Positions 33,400 to 41,668 of a DNA stretch of 64,000 nucleotides are shown here, one piece after another. Under the pieces are notes generated by a model. It searched no databases and had not been told where the DNA came from. It saw only the letters and a program-made list of their open reading frames with translations. Positions within the stretch are counted from its first letter, which is position 1, and the number at the start of each line of letters is the position of its first letter. The position numbers and the translations under genes were made by a program. The stretch comes from Dasania phycosphaerae (GTDB taxonomy: Bacteria > Pseudomonadota > Gammaproteobacteria > Pseudomonadales > Dasaniaceae): positions 1 to 64,000 of the forward strand of contig NZ_JAPTGG010000002.1 in the NCBI RefSeq assembly GCF_026891035.1, in the 5' to 3' direction.

Positions 33400-34119
33400 A
33401 TGCGGTATTTATATTTAGGTTTAATGTTGTGGGTATTGTCATTTTCGCCCTTAAGTAGTGCTGCAACTATCACTATAGTTACGGATAAATGGGACGGTTA
33501 CAGCAATGCCGATGGCAGCGGGTATTATCTAGAGCTGATGAAGGCTATATACAGTGCTGAGGGGGTAGAGGTAAGCGTTAAACAGGTACCTTATGCTCGT
33601 TCTATGGAAATGGTTGCTACTAATAAGGCTGATGTTGTATTGGGCATCTACCCCGGCGAAAAATTCACCGGTACTTATGCTAAGCATCCCTTAAATATTG
33701 ATATTATTGATGCCGCGCTAACGCCAGCTTTTGCCAGCACTTGGGTGGATATTAATTCATTGGCAGATAAAAAAGTGGGGGCTGTACGTGGCTGGGGCTT
33801 TGATGCCTATGTGCCTGTAAAAATGAGATATAAAGAGTACTCAAGTTTAAAACCATTGCTAAAAATGTTAAACAATGGCCGAGTAGATGCGGTGTTGGCG
33901 ACAGAGGTCGATATCAAGGCATCAGCGAGTGGCAATAATTTTGTTATTAAGAAAGCAGTCATTGTCAATTCAGCTTATGCGGTGTTTGCCAGCTCTAACA
34001 ATGCTAAAAAAATGCTGGCTATTTTTGACGCTGGCATCGTTAAGCTGCACGATAGTGGCCAGCTTCGAGCCATTATGACTAAGAATTTAAACTCCTTAGA
34101 AAGCTATCCCTTTCAATAA
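33400..34119 (+). CDS. Periplasmic solute-binding protein, family 3 type
   Basis: 239 residues: a signal peptide (1-22, cut near SSAATIT) and a type-II binding fold (DKWDGYSNADGSGYYLELMK, EMVATNKADVVLGIYPGEKF). No permease or ATPase genes are nearby, so it may serve as a sensor-like or orphan binding protein rather than part of an ABC importer. A decayed paralogue lies directly downstream. Confidence 0.85.
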   Translation: MRYLYLGLMLWVLSFSPLSSAATITIVTDKWDGYSNADGSGYYLELMKAIYSAEGVEVSVKQVPYARSMEMVATNKADVVLGIYPGEKFTGTYAKHPLNIDIIDAALTPAFASTWVDINSLADKKVGAVRGWGFDAYVPVKMRYKEYSSLKPLLKMLNNGRVDAVLATEVDIKASASGNNFVIKKAVIVNSAYAVFASSNNAKKMLAIFDAGIVKLHDSGQLRAIMTKNLNSLESYPFQ

Positions 34120-34131
34120 TTGTTGCTCACG

Positions 34132-34527
34132 ATGAATGCTACAATGATGAAAACTTTTCTCTCTTGTTTTTTTATATGTTGTGCTCTATTGCTGCTTATG
34201 CCGCGCCTACAAAAATCTTTATAGCTTTGGATCAGTGGGATAGTTATAGCAGCAAAGAGGGCGCTGGTTATTGCCTAGAGTTAATGAAAGAGGTTCCCGA
34301 GCCTGCAGGTGTGGCAGTAAGTTTTAAAATAGTACCTTATAGACGCTCAGTAGAAATGGTGAGTACAAACAAAGCCGATGTTATGTTGGGGGCTTATAGC
34401 TGTGAAAAGATTGAGGGGGCCTTTGTGTCTTTCCCCTAGATGAAGGTGTAGAGCGCTGACATCAACGTGGCCGCTTGCAGAATTAATGCTAAAAAATTTA
34501 GCCTCATTAGCAGCCTATCCTAAATAA
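34132..34527 (+). pseudogene. Decayed tandem paralogue of the solute-binding protein
   Basis: The start region (ATGs at 34132-34147) encodes a signal peptide in one frame. The body continues in another from 34164 (TKIFIALDQWDSYSSKEGAG, EMVSTNKADVMLGAYSCEK) and stops at 34439. A C-terminal scrap, KNLASLAAYPK, ends at 34527 and matches the intact neighbour's end. So there is a frameshift in the leader and a loss of roughly half the gene in the middle. Confidence 0.8.
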
Positions 34528-34551
34528 GAGTGAGGCTGATCACAGCTTCGC

Positions 34552-35685
34552 TTAATCTTTTTTATTAAGTCTATTAACAAAGCGGCGGTCTAGCCAGCTT
34601 TTCCAATACCACACCCACGTTCCGCTAGCGCTTATCGGCCCCCAGTGCGCCAGGGCCTGTTTTTTGCCCAGTGAAATTAAATTTAAAAAATAGCGCTGTG
34701 GTTTGTAGGCTAATAAGGTTTTATTGCGAATGACACGGTGTAGATTTTTAGCTAAAGCCTGCCCGGTTCTTACCGCGTAGACGCCGCTTTTGGGTAATGT
34801 TTTTTCACTAAAATGTATCATGTCGCCAGCGGCAAATATATTGGGGTGTGAGCTGCTTTGCAAAAAACGGTTTACGTGTATAAAGCCCTGTTCATCACAG
34901 CTGATAGTGGTGTTGTTTAGCCACTCGGGGGCGCCAGCTTGTGTCGCCCAGATCACGCAATTGGCGGTTAGTGAGCGGCCATCTGCCAAGTCCAGGCCGT
35001 ACTGGTGGGCGGAAACTGCACGGCTGTTTGTTAGTAACTTAATGCTGAGCTGGCGCAGTTTTTTGCTGGCCAGCTTGCTATTGCTAGTATTGTGTTCTGG
35101 CAATAAGGTTTTGGCGGCAGTAATTAAACTCAAGTTAACAGTGGCGCGCTTAGTGAGGGGTTGTAGACGTTGATGTATGGCCAGTATTAACTCTAAGCTG
35201 GCAGCACCACCGCCAACAACGGCAATTTTATAGCTGTTATCGCAGCTTTTTATTTCTGCCATTTTTTGCTGCCAGGCAGCTAAAAAATGCTCTATGGGCT
35301 TGGCCGCTAGGCCATGAACGCGAGCACCGTCAATCTCGTCCAGCTTAATTTTTGAGCCTGTGTTCAGGGATAGCCAGTCATAGCGTATAGGGCTTATCTG
35401 CGGGCCAGTGATATGGCGCTGCTCGGCATCGATGTGATTGATGTCGCCTATAAGCAATCGCGCCCCAGCCCTGTGGCATAGATTGGCTAAGCTAATATGG
35501 CACTGTTGCCAGCTGTAATGGCCGGCAATGAGGCCGGGTATCATGCCAGAATAGGGGATGTAGCAGCTGCGGCTGATAACAGTAATCTGCAAGCCCTTAA
35601 TAGGCTTGCGGCAAAAGCGCTGTAATACCATTAAGTGGCTGTGGCCAGCCCCTACTAAAACCAGGTGCATCTTGGGCGCACTCAT
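34552..35685 (-). CDS. FAD/NAD(P)-dependent oxidoreductase, SelD-N-terminal-like / NDH-2-like
   Basis: 377 residues. A Rossmann FAD motif at the start (LVGAGHSHLMVLQRF) is followed by IPYSGMIPGLIAGHYS. A second nucleotide-binding motif (AVVGGGAASLELILA) lies near 155, and a final FAD contact (FAAGDMIHF) near 292. The GxGHSH and PYSGMIPG forms are those of the oxidoreductase domain that is fused to SelD in many bacteria; here it stands alone. It is 7 bp after a CBS-domain gene, so the two form an operon. The electron donor and acceptor are unknown. Confidence 0.82.
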   Translation of the reverse strand: MSAPKMHLVLVGAGHSHLMVLQRFCRKPIKGLQITVISRSCYIPYSGMIPGLIAGHYSWQQCHISLANLCHRAGARLLIGDINHIDAEQRHITGPQISPIRYDWLSLNTGSKIKLDEIDGARVHGLAAKPIEHFLAAWQQKMAEIKSCDNSYKIAVVGGGAASLELILAIHQRLQPLTKRATVNLSLITAAKTLLPEHNTSNSKLASKKLRQLSIKLLTNSRAVSAHQYGLDLADGRSLTANCVIWATQAGAPEWLNNTTISCDEQGFIHVNRFLQSSSHPNIFAAGDMIHFSEKTLPKSGVYAVRTGQALAKNLHRVIRNKTLLAYKPQRYFLNLISLGKKQALAHWGPISASGTWVWYWKSWLDRRFVNRLNKKD

Positions 35686-35692
35686 GCGTGCG

Positions 35693-36310
35693 CTAGGCCC
35701 ATAGTTCTAAGGGGGCTTGATGGACTAACGTGCGCAATATGTCGGTGCTACTGATTATGCCTATGAGTTTGCGGTTGTGATCGGTAATCGGCATGGCGCT
35801 GATATTTTGTCGGCACATCACGTCGGCGATGCTGCGTATTTCGGTTTCTTCGGCGGCAGTAATGACTTTTTTACTCATCAGCCGATTGACAGCGATATTG
35901 CGCAAATCGGCTAAATGATTATTGAGACTAAAGCGCATAATATCCCGGTCGGTGATGATGCCTATAAGCTCGCCGTTTTTATTGGTCACAGGTAAGTGGT
36001 GAAAACGTTGCCGCTTTAATAGTTGGCTGGCGCTGTGTACGCTTTCTTGCTCATTAATAGCGATGGCAGGTTTGGTCATGATTTGCGTAGCAAAAACAGC
36101 AGGCTGGCGCTTTTGCTTGCCAGCCTGCTTATTCTCTTGATAGTGGCGGGCCAGTTTATCTGCCTGGGACTGGTTGGCTGGCGGCAAGTCCTGTTGTTTG
36201 CCCACAGCGCCGGTGGCGGCGGTTTCAGCTATCGCCTGTACGGTTTTGTCCCGGGCTAGAGTTTCTACTGGGGTTTGTATGCGCTGGCCATGATCGATGA
36301 TATAAAACAC
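35693..36310 (-). CDS. CBS-pair domain protein
   Basis: About 205 residues. The N-terminal third is Gln/Lys-rich and of no known fold. The C-terminal two-thirds is a pair of CBS domains (MTKPAIAINEQESVHSASQL ... GIITDRDIMRF and MSKKVITAAEETEIRSIADV ... GIISSTDILR), which bind adenine nucleotides. I prefer the GTG at 36310 with AGAGG upstream over the TTG at 36352. It is likely a regulatory sensor for the co-transcribed FAD oxidoreductase; this is inference. Confidence 0.8.
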   Translation of the reverse strand: MFYIIDHGQRIQTPVETLARDKTVQAIAETAATGAVGKQQDLPPANQSQADKLARHYQENKQAGKQKRQPAVFATQIMTKPAIAINEQESVHSASQLLKRQRFHHLPVTNKNGELIGIITDRDIMRFSLNNHLADLRNIAVNRLMSKKVITAAEETEIRSIADVMCRQNISAMPITDHNRKLIGIISSTDILRTLVHQAPLELWA

Positions 36311-36499
36311 GTTTGCCTCTTGGCGGCGGCAGTTTTTATAACTATATAGCAATTTTAGGGCTAGGGCTGCAAGTTCTGTCGATTTACCTAGGCTGCCAGT
36401 TAGGCTAAAATGCCGCGCTTTCGAGGCGCTTGTAACCCGTCTTATTTCGCTGCTTTACAGCCTAGCAGCTTACTTATTGGCAATGGCAATTAAAAACAC

Positions 36500-37598
36500 A
36501 TGTTAGAAGTGAACCCCATCAAGCAAACCATCAAGGACTTATCAGCCAGAACGGAAGTTCTTAGGGGGTATCTTTGACTATGATGCCAAGAAAGAGCAAT
36601 TAACTGAGGTTGAGTTAGAGCTGGGCGAGCCTGCGGTATGGGACGACCCCGACAGAGCCCAAGAGCTAGGTAGAGAGCGCTCGGCGCTAGAAGCGGTAGT
36701 CGCCACTATAGACAATATGACCACGGGCCTAGCCGATATTAGCGACCTGCTGGAGATGGCTGCCGAAGAAGATGATGCCGACACCGTTGCTGAGGTTGAG
36801 GCGGAGTTAGGCCAGTTACAGGCCCAGCTAGAAACCCTAGAGTTTCGCCGCATGTTCTCAGGCGAGATGGACGCCAATAATGCCTTTTTGGATATACAGT
36901 CGGGTTCAGGCGGCACTGAGGCACAGGACTGGGCCGAGATGGTCTGCCGCATGTACTTGCGCTGGGGCGAGGCCAAGGGCTTTAAAACCGAATTGCTAGA
37001 AGCCTCAGACGGTGATGTAGCCGGTATTAAAAGCGCCACCATACAGTTTACCGGCGAATACGCCTTTGGTTGGCTGCGCACCGAAACTGGAGTGCACCGC
37101 TTAGTACGCAAATCCCCCTTTGATTCTGGCAACCGTAGGCATACCTCGTTTTGCTCGGTGTTTGTGTCACCCGAGGTGGATGACAACATAGATATAGAAA
37201 TTAACCCAGCCGATTTGCGGGTGGATACCTACCGCGCCAGCGGTGCCGGTGGCCAGCACGTTAACAAAACCGATTCGGCCATACGTATTACCCACGAGCC
37301 CAGCGGCATAGTGGTGCAGTGCCAAAACCAGCGTTCGCAACATCAAAACCGCGACAACGCCATGAAGCAGCTAAAAGCCAAGCTCTATGAAATGGAAATG
37401 CTCAAACGCAACGAAGCGGCCCAGGCGCTGGAAGATAGTAAGTCGGATATAGGTTGGGGCAGCCAGATACGCTCCTATGTATTAGATGATCAGCGTATTA
37501 AAGACCTACGCACCAATGTGCAGAGCAGTAACTGTAATGCCGTGTTAGACGGTGACTTGGATATGTTTATAGAGGCCTCCTTAAAGAAGGGGTTGTAA
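36500..37598 (+). CDS. prfB: Peptide chain release factor 2, with programmed +1 frameshift
   Basis: Releases peptides at UGA and UAA. The ATG at 36500 opens 25 codons ending CTT, then an in-frame TGA at 36575-36577. Translation must slip +1 (CTT TGA C read as CTT GAC) to continue to 37598. The SD-like AGGGGG at 36563-36568 just before the slip is the known stimulator. The product of 365 residues equals the E. coli length. It has the stop-codon-recognition tripeptide SPF and the GGQ motif (SGAGGQHVNKTDS). RF2 level thus controls its own synthesis. lysS follows, as in E. coli. Confidence 0.97.
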
Positions 37599-37605
37599 GC
37601 AGTTG

Positions 37606-37651
37606 CTAGAGGGTAGTCTCTAGTGGCTAGTAGCTAGTGATTAGTCGCTAG
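37606..37651 (+). repeat. CTAG-rich short repeat in the prfB-lysS gap
   Basis: Five CTAG tetranucleotides fall within 46 bp (37606, 37620, 37627, 37634 and 37648), in degenerate 7-8-bp units of the form GCTAGTA. CTAG is generally scarce in gammaproteobacterial genomes. A small CTCG/CGAG hairpin follows at 37663-37674. The function is unknown. Confidence 0.5.
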
Positions 37652-37710
37652 TAAAGAATTAGCTCGTAAGCGAGTTGTTAAATTAAGTAAAACATTAATC
37701 AGAGGAAAGT

Positions 37711-39243
37711 ATGTCAGAGCCAACAGAAAACAACGCAACCCAGCAAGGTGAAGAAAACAAACTGATTGCTGAGCGTCGCGCTAAGTTAGCCGATATTCGC
37801 GAGCAGCGTAATGCTTTCCCTAATACCTTTCGTCGTGCCGACTACGCCCAGGATTTGCAAAACGAATTAGGTGAAAAAGATAAAGACACCCTAGAGGAGT
37901 TGGATAGACGCGCCTCTGTGGCAGGCCGCATTATGGCCAAGCGTGGCCCGTTTTTAGTGCTGCAAGATATGAGTGGCAGCATCCAGGCTTATGTCGATAA
38001 AAAACAACTGCCCGCCGCCCAACTACCCGAAATTAAAACCTGGGATATAGGCGATATCATAGGCTGTACTGGCCCGGTACATAAATCGGGTAAGGGCGAT
38101 CTATATGTGTATATGGAAAAAGTTGAGCTGCTAACTAAATCATTGCGCCCCTTGCCAGATAAATTCCACGGTCTAAAAGATCAAGAAATGCGTTATCGCC
38201 AGCGCTATGTGGATTTAATCATGAGCCCAGAGTCGCGTGATGTGTTTAAAACGCGCTCTAAAATGATTAGCTTTATGCGTAACTATTTTGATGGTGAAGA
38301 CTTTATGGAGGTAGAAACCCCCATGATGCACACCATACCCGGTGGTGCGACTGCGCGTCCTTTCATCACCCATCACAATACTTTAGATATGGATATGTAC
38401 CTGCGTGTTGCGCCTGAGCTATACCTCAAGCGTTTAGTGGTAGGTGGTTTTGAGCGTGTATACGAAATCAATCGTAACTTCCGCAACGAAGGTTTATCAA
38501 CCCGCCACAACCCCGAATTTACCATGGTAGAGTTTTATCAGGCCTACGCCGATTACAAAGACTTGATGAACCTCACCGAAGATATGTTGCGTAAAATGGC
38601 GCAGTCAGTGCTAGGCACTACCACCTTAGTGAATACCGTGCGCGATGCCGAAGGTGAGGTAGTAAAAACCATAGAGTATGATTTGGCTCAGCCCTTTGCT
38701 CGTATCTCGGTATTCGATTCCATCCTGCAATACTGCCCAGAGATAAAAGCAGAAGATATTTCTGACTTGGCTAGTGCTCGTAAAGTGGCCGAAGGCCTAG
38801 GTATTAAGCTGAAAGATATTTATGGTTTAGGCAAAGTGCAAATGGAAATCTTCGATGAAGTGGTTGAGAAGCATTTAATCCAGCCAACTTTTATTACCGA
38901 GTATCCCACCGAAGTATCACCGCTGGCACGTCGCAATAACGACAATCCTTTTGTGACTGATCGTTTTGAGTTTTTTGTGGGCGGCCGCGAAATTGCCAAT
39001 GGTTTCTCAGAGCTTAACGACGCAGAAGATCAAGCTGAGCGCTTCCAGGCACAAGTTGCCGAAAAAGATGCCGGTGATGACGAGGCCATGCATTTTGACG
39101 CCGATTATGTGACTGCATTGGAATACGGTTTGCCGCCCACGGCAGGTGAGGGCATAGGCATAGATCGCTTGGTGATGTTATTTACTGATTCGCCGACTAT
39201 TAGGGATGTGCTGTTGTTCCCGCATATGCGGCCACAAGCTTAG
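37711..39243 (+). CDS. lysS: Lysyl-tRNA synthetase, class II
   Basis: Charges tRNA-Lys. The 510 residues comprise an N-terminal OB-fold anticodon-binding domain (about 65-180) and the class II catalytic core with motif 2 (FRNEGLSTRHNPEFTMVEF) and motif 3 (GEGIGIDRLVML). The length is normal. AGAGGAAAG lies before the ATG. It follows prfB, the usual arrangement. Confidence 0.97.
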   Translation: MSEPTENNATQQGEENKLIAERRAKLADIREQRNAFPNTFRRADYAQDLQNELGEKDKDTLEELDRRASVAGRIMAKRGPFLVLQDMSGSIQAYVDKKQLPAAQLPEIKTWDIGDIIGCTGPVHKSGKGDLYVYMEKVELLTKSLRPLPDKFHGLKDQEMRYRQRYVDLIMSPESRDVFKTRSKMISFMRNYFDGEDFMEVETPMMHTIPGGATARPFITHHNTLDMDMYLRVAPELYLKRLVVGGFERVYEINRNFRNEGLSTRHNPEFTMVEFYQAYADYKDLMNLTEDMLRKMAQSVLGTTTLVNTVRDAEGEVVKTIEYDLAQPFARISVFDSILQYCPEIKAEDISDLASARKVAEGLGIKLKDIYGLGKVQMEIFDEVVEKHLIQPTFITEYPTEVSPLARRNNDNPFVTDRFEFFVGGREIANGFSELNDAEDQAERFQAQVAEKDAGDDEAMHFDADYVTALEYGLPPTAGEGIGIDRLVMLFTDSPTIRDVLLFPHMRPQA

Positions 39244-39250
39244 TGACTTA

Positions 39251-39330
39251 AATCCTCGCACTGCGGGGATTTTTTTTAACTGCTGTAAAACGAAAAAAGG
39301 GTTGGCCTATAGAGGCCAACCCTTTTTTAT
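39251..39330. terminator. Terminator of lysS followed by a bidirectional terminator
   Basis: Two hairpins lie in tandem. The first (AATCCTCGCA/TGCGGGGATT, 39251-39271) has a long T-run for lysS. The second (arms 39293-39308 and 39313-39328, with A- and T-runs) is symmetrical and also ends the convergent cold-shock gene. Confidence 0.88.
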
Positions 39331-39346
39331 AATCAATGTTAATTGA

Positions 39347-39553
39347 TTATAGTGCAACGATGTTTTCAGCCTGTGGGCCTTTTTGACCATCAGTCACAGT
39401 AAATTCAACTTTTTGGCCTTCGGCTAGAGTTTTAAACCCTGAGCTGGCTATAGCGCTGAAGTGGGCAAACACGTCTGGGCCAGATTCTTGCTCGATAAAA
39501 CCAAAGCCTTTAGATTCGTTAAACCACTTAACCGTACCAGTTGTAGTAGACAT
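39347..39553 (-). CDS. Cold-shock-domain protein (CspA family)
   Basis: 68-residue single-stranded nucleic-acid chaperone. RNP1 (KGFGFIEQ) and RNP2 (DVFAHFSAI) are both intact. The start has AGGAA upstream. About 220 bp separate it from the next minus-strand gene; as in other csp genes, a long leader could carry temperature-responsive structure, but I see no clear element. Confidence 0.95.
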   Translation of the reverse strand: MSTTTGTVKWFNESKGFGFIEQESGPDVFAHFSAIASSGFKTLAEGQKVEFTVTDGQKGPQAENIVAL

Positions 39554-39770
39554 AATAATTTCCTGAAATATATATAAAGTTGTGCCCCAAGAGGCAAGGG
39601 TGCTGAAATGGAGGTTGGACTTATAAACTTCAGGACGAGGAATTACGGATAATGCAGCGAAATGTAGATTGTAAATGCAAGGCTTCTTTTTAGCTGCCGT
39701 TCACTCTATAGACAAGCTAGGGTGCTGTCCAGCTTTATTTACTCTAATTAAAATTATTTGCAGCGTGCTA

Positions 39771-40178
39771 TTACTTTTCTATATCGTCAAACACCTGTTG
39801 TAAAAAGGCAGTTAAGGCTCTTTTATCGATATCTGAGAGTTTATACAACACCAAACTGTTACCCGTGGTTTTTACTTGGCCTATACGCTTAAGCAAGTCC
39901 TGGTAGTCACTAAGGCCGTGCATTACGTCTATGCTGATGTTTTGTAAGCTGGGGCAAAAGGAGAGAATAGGCCAATAACCTTGGCGGCCTGTTTTATAGG
40001 TGTAGTGGTATTGGCCAAAACCTATAACATTGTTGCTCCAAACTTTAGCGGGCTCGCCCGTAATATCACTCATTAGCTCTAGCAGCATTTTACTATCGTG
40101 CTGGCGTCGGGTGTGATCTATGTTATTGATCAGTGCTATAGGGTCTAGGTCGGTAACGTGACTATCAAAATTTATCAT
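39771..40178 (-). CDS. DUF1801 (YdhG-like) protein
   Basis: 135 residues. WSNNVIGFGQYHYTYKTGRQ and a later LYKLSDIDKRALTAFLQQ fit the DUF1801/YdhG fold, found in small proteins such as the Bacillus Fra (YdhG) frataxin-like iron chaperone. It is a single gene with no operon partner. Function unknown. Confidence 0.8.
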   Translation of the reverse strand: MINFDSHVTDLDPIALINNIDHTRRQHDSKMLLELMSDITGEPAKVWSNNVIGFGQYHYTYKTGRQGYWPILSFCPSLQNISIDVMHGLSDYQDLLKRIGQVKTTGNSLVLYKLSDIDKRALTAFLQQVFDDIEK

Positions 40179-40270
40179 AGGTAGGAGCTGGCTTAGTTGC
40201 TAAATGTGGCTAATGAATTTTTCACTGAAAAATGACGGACATATTATAAACCCTATGGGGGATTATTTCA

Positions 40271-40325
40271 GATATCTTTAAGGGGCTATCTTTAAAGTGG
40301 CTATCTTTAAAGCAGCTATCCTTTT
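40271..40325 (+). repeat. Short tandem repeat, about 15-bp unit
   Basis: Units containing ATCTTTAA recur at 40274, 40288 and 40303, with a degenerate fourth at 40318; the full unit is close to GGCTATCTTTAAAGT. It lies in the gap upstream of the DUF1801 gene, outside any gene. The remaining gap to 40590 shows no coding potential. Confidence 0.65.
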
Positions 40326-40589
40326 GCGCATCACGGGGGATGAGCGTTTTATATTTTGGGCTTAGATCAGGCGATACAGCCTAGCTAGGTGGTTAGTGCG
40401 GTTGTTCACTATGCGGATGATAAGTAGCGAGATATTCAGTTACAGCTGCGGTTAGATACGGCGGTTGAGGTTGAGTGTTATCGGGCTGGAGGGGTGTTGC
40501 GGTATGTTTTGAATCGGATTGTGGCGTAGGGGGGGGCTTGTTGATTGAGGCCGCTTAGTCATGCCAGTAAATACTGGGACTTGAAGAAT

Positions 40590-40688
40590 GTATTTGTCTT
40601 GTCATGTCCAAGACACTCCTGTTGGTCGCGGGGCAGGCTCTGCCGGCGAAGGCCGGTATCCAGTGTCTTTCTTTATTAGTGGTTTGGT
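40590..40688 (+). repeat. Outer flank of the left inverted repeat (palindromic unit)
   Basis: This stretch contains GCCGGCGAAGGCCGGTATCCAG, shown here in full as a palindromic unit of a kind dispersed widely in proteobacterial genomes. Its reverse complement recurs in a diverged, longer form at 42802-42935 on the far side of the island, so the inverted duplication extends beyond the 250-bp core. Confidence 0.6.
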
Positions 40689-40938
40689 ATTCGAGCGAGG
40701 TTTCGCCTTGCCGGGCGATAAGGGGGCTTTGCGTGCCCAAAGCCCCCTTAACCCCAAAGGGCACCCCTAGTCCGTCGCCCTTCGGGTTCCCTGTGCTACT
40801 CACAATTTAACGGCCGCTGCGGAACTCGCACAAAAACGATACTCAATCGTTTTTGCACTCAGACAGTCCTCGCTACTTCGTGCCGTTAAATTCCTCCGTT
40901 GCTCGGCGACTCCCAAGGGGAATCTGGGTGCTTCGTAG
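40689..40938 (+). repeat. Left 250-bp inverted repeat of the cassette island
   Basis: Comparison with 42551-42800 in reverse complement shows 250 aligned bases, no gaps and 3 mismatches, two of them in a hairpin loop. Inside are a hairpin at 40720-40749 and an 87-bp palindromic block (40805-40891) bounded by ATTTAAC and GTTAAAT. The repeat has no open frame of note and no transposase. Confidence 0.92.
40805..40891 (+). repeat. attC-like palindrome inside the left inverted repeat
   Basis: The ends ATTTAAC and GTTAAAT match the RYYYAAC/GTTRRRY core consensus and pair perfectly over 11 bp with flanking bases (AATTTAACGGC/GCCGTTAAATT). The centre folds through CAAAAACGAT/ATCGTTTTTG. The same block occurs in the right repeat (42598-42684). 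It may be attC-related or only an ordinary long palindrome. Confidence 0.4.
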
Positions 40939-41099
40939 AGGGTAAGTACTGAAAAGCCAGTAGCATGTATAATTTACAAGAAAACAGCTAGGCATTGGTG
41001 TTTGAACCTGTGTATATTTAAGCATTGATTTGCAGATATAGGCTTTTTTGTATAAATCTAGGCATAAGTTCAAATCTGGCCATTCTCGTTAATAAAATT

Positions 41100-41106
41100 G
41101 TTAGGC
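41100..41106 (+). repeat. Lone attC-type core site GTTAGGC
   Basis: GTTAGGC fits GTTRRRY exactly and lies 24 bp before the DUF3592 gene start, where the cassette junction would be. No convincing R'' partner is visible upstream, so the left-hand attC is missing or rearranged. Confidence 0.4.
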
Positions 41107-41129
41107 AGCACTTGAATACTATCTATAAC

Positions 41130-41558
41130 ATGCTTTTAATTACAATAAATATAGTCGTATGGGTTGTGCTTTCTGATATTGCAACAGGCGCACCAACAAC
41201 CATATTAAATTATTATAATGGTAATTATACTGAAACGGGAGAAGGAAAAATTCTTCGCTCACGTCAAAAAAGTGGCCGTTATGGGGCGGGTGCTTATGAC
41301 ATAAAATATGAATATTTTGTTAATAATAGGTATTACATTTCTGATCAAGTTAACTTTAAAATTAACAGCTATAACAATGCAAAAGAAACAATAATTCAAT
41401 ACCCAGAAGGTAAAAAAGTAAGCGTTTATTACGATGCAGAGAAACCAGAATACTCAACACTTGAACTAACTGGTATCGATTTTGGCGTATACGGGCAGTT
41501 ATTATGCACTTTTATTATGATATTAATTGGCCACACCATTCTTCCTTTTCGTTCTTAG
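41130..41558 (+). CDS. DUF3592 membrane protein (cassette gene)
   Basis: 142 residues with membrane helices at the start (about 1-17) and end (about 120-138). The DUF3592-type beta region between them contains YEYFVNNRYYISDQVNF and PEGKKVSVYYDAEKPEYSTL. A TTG at 41112 with AGG upstream is an alternative start; the ATG at 41130 has no clear ribosome site. It is followed 12 bp later by a well-formed attC. AT-rich base use differs from the surrounding housekeeping genes, in line with transfer. Confidence 0.7.
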   Translation: MLLITINIVVWVVLSDIATGAPTTILNYYNGNYTETGEGKILRSRQKSGRYGAGAYDIKYEYFVNNRYYISDQVNFKINSYNNAKETIIQYPEGKKVSVYYDAEKPEYSTLELTGIDFGVYGQLLCTFIMILIGHTILPFRS

Positions 41559-41569
41559 TTATTACAATA

Positions 41570-41659
41570 CCTAACAAACGCGGGCATAATTGTTCCGCGC
41601 CAAAGGCGCTCCACTGGGCAAGCGGCTACGCCGCTTGCCCATGCCGTGTGCGTTATGAG
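41570..41659 (+). repeat. attC recombination site, about 90 bp
   Basis: It opens ACCTAAC (matching RYYYAAC) AAACGCGGGCAT and closes ATGCCGTGTGCGTTATGAG. The ends pair with an offset base, as attC arms do, and the centre is a perfect GGGCAAGCGGC/GCCGCTTGCCC hairpin. It joins the DUF3592 gene to the next gene, whose ATG is 10 bp beyond. Confidence 0.8.
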
Positions 41660-41668
41660 GATTAAATA

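Noticed and set aside
36578..37189. 203-codon minus-strand frame opposite prfB
   Set aside because: Ser-rich antisense shadow of a certain gene.
41060..41085. TTCAAATC resembling a tRNA T-arm
   Set aside because: No acceptor, D-arm or anticodon arm could be formed around it.
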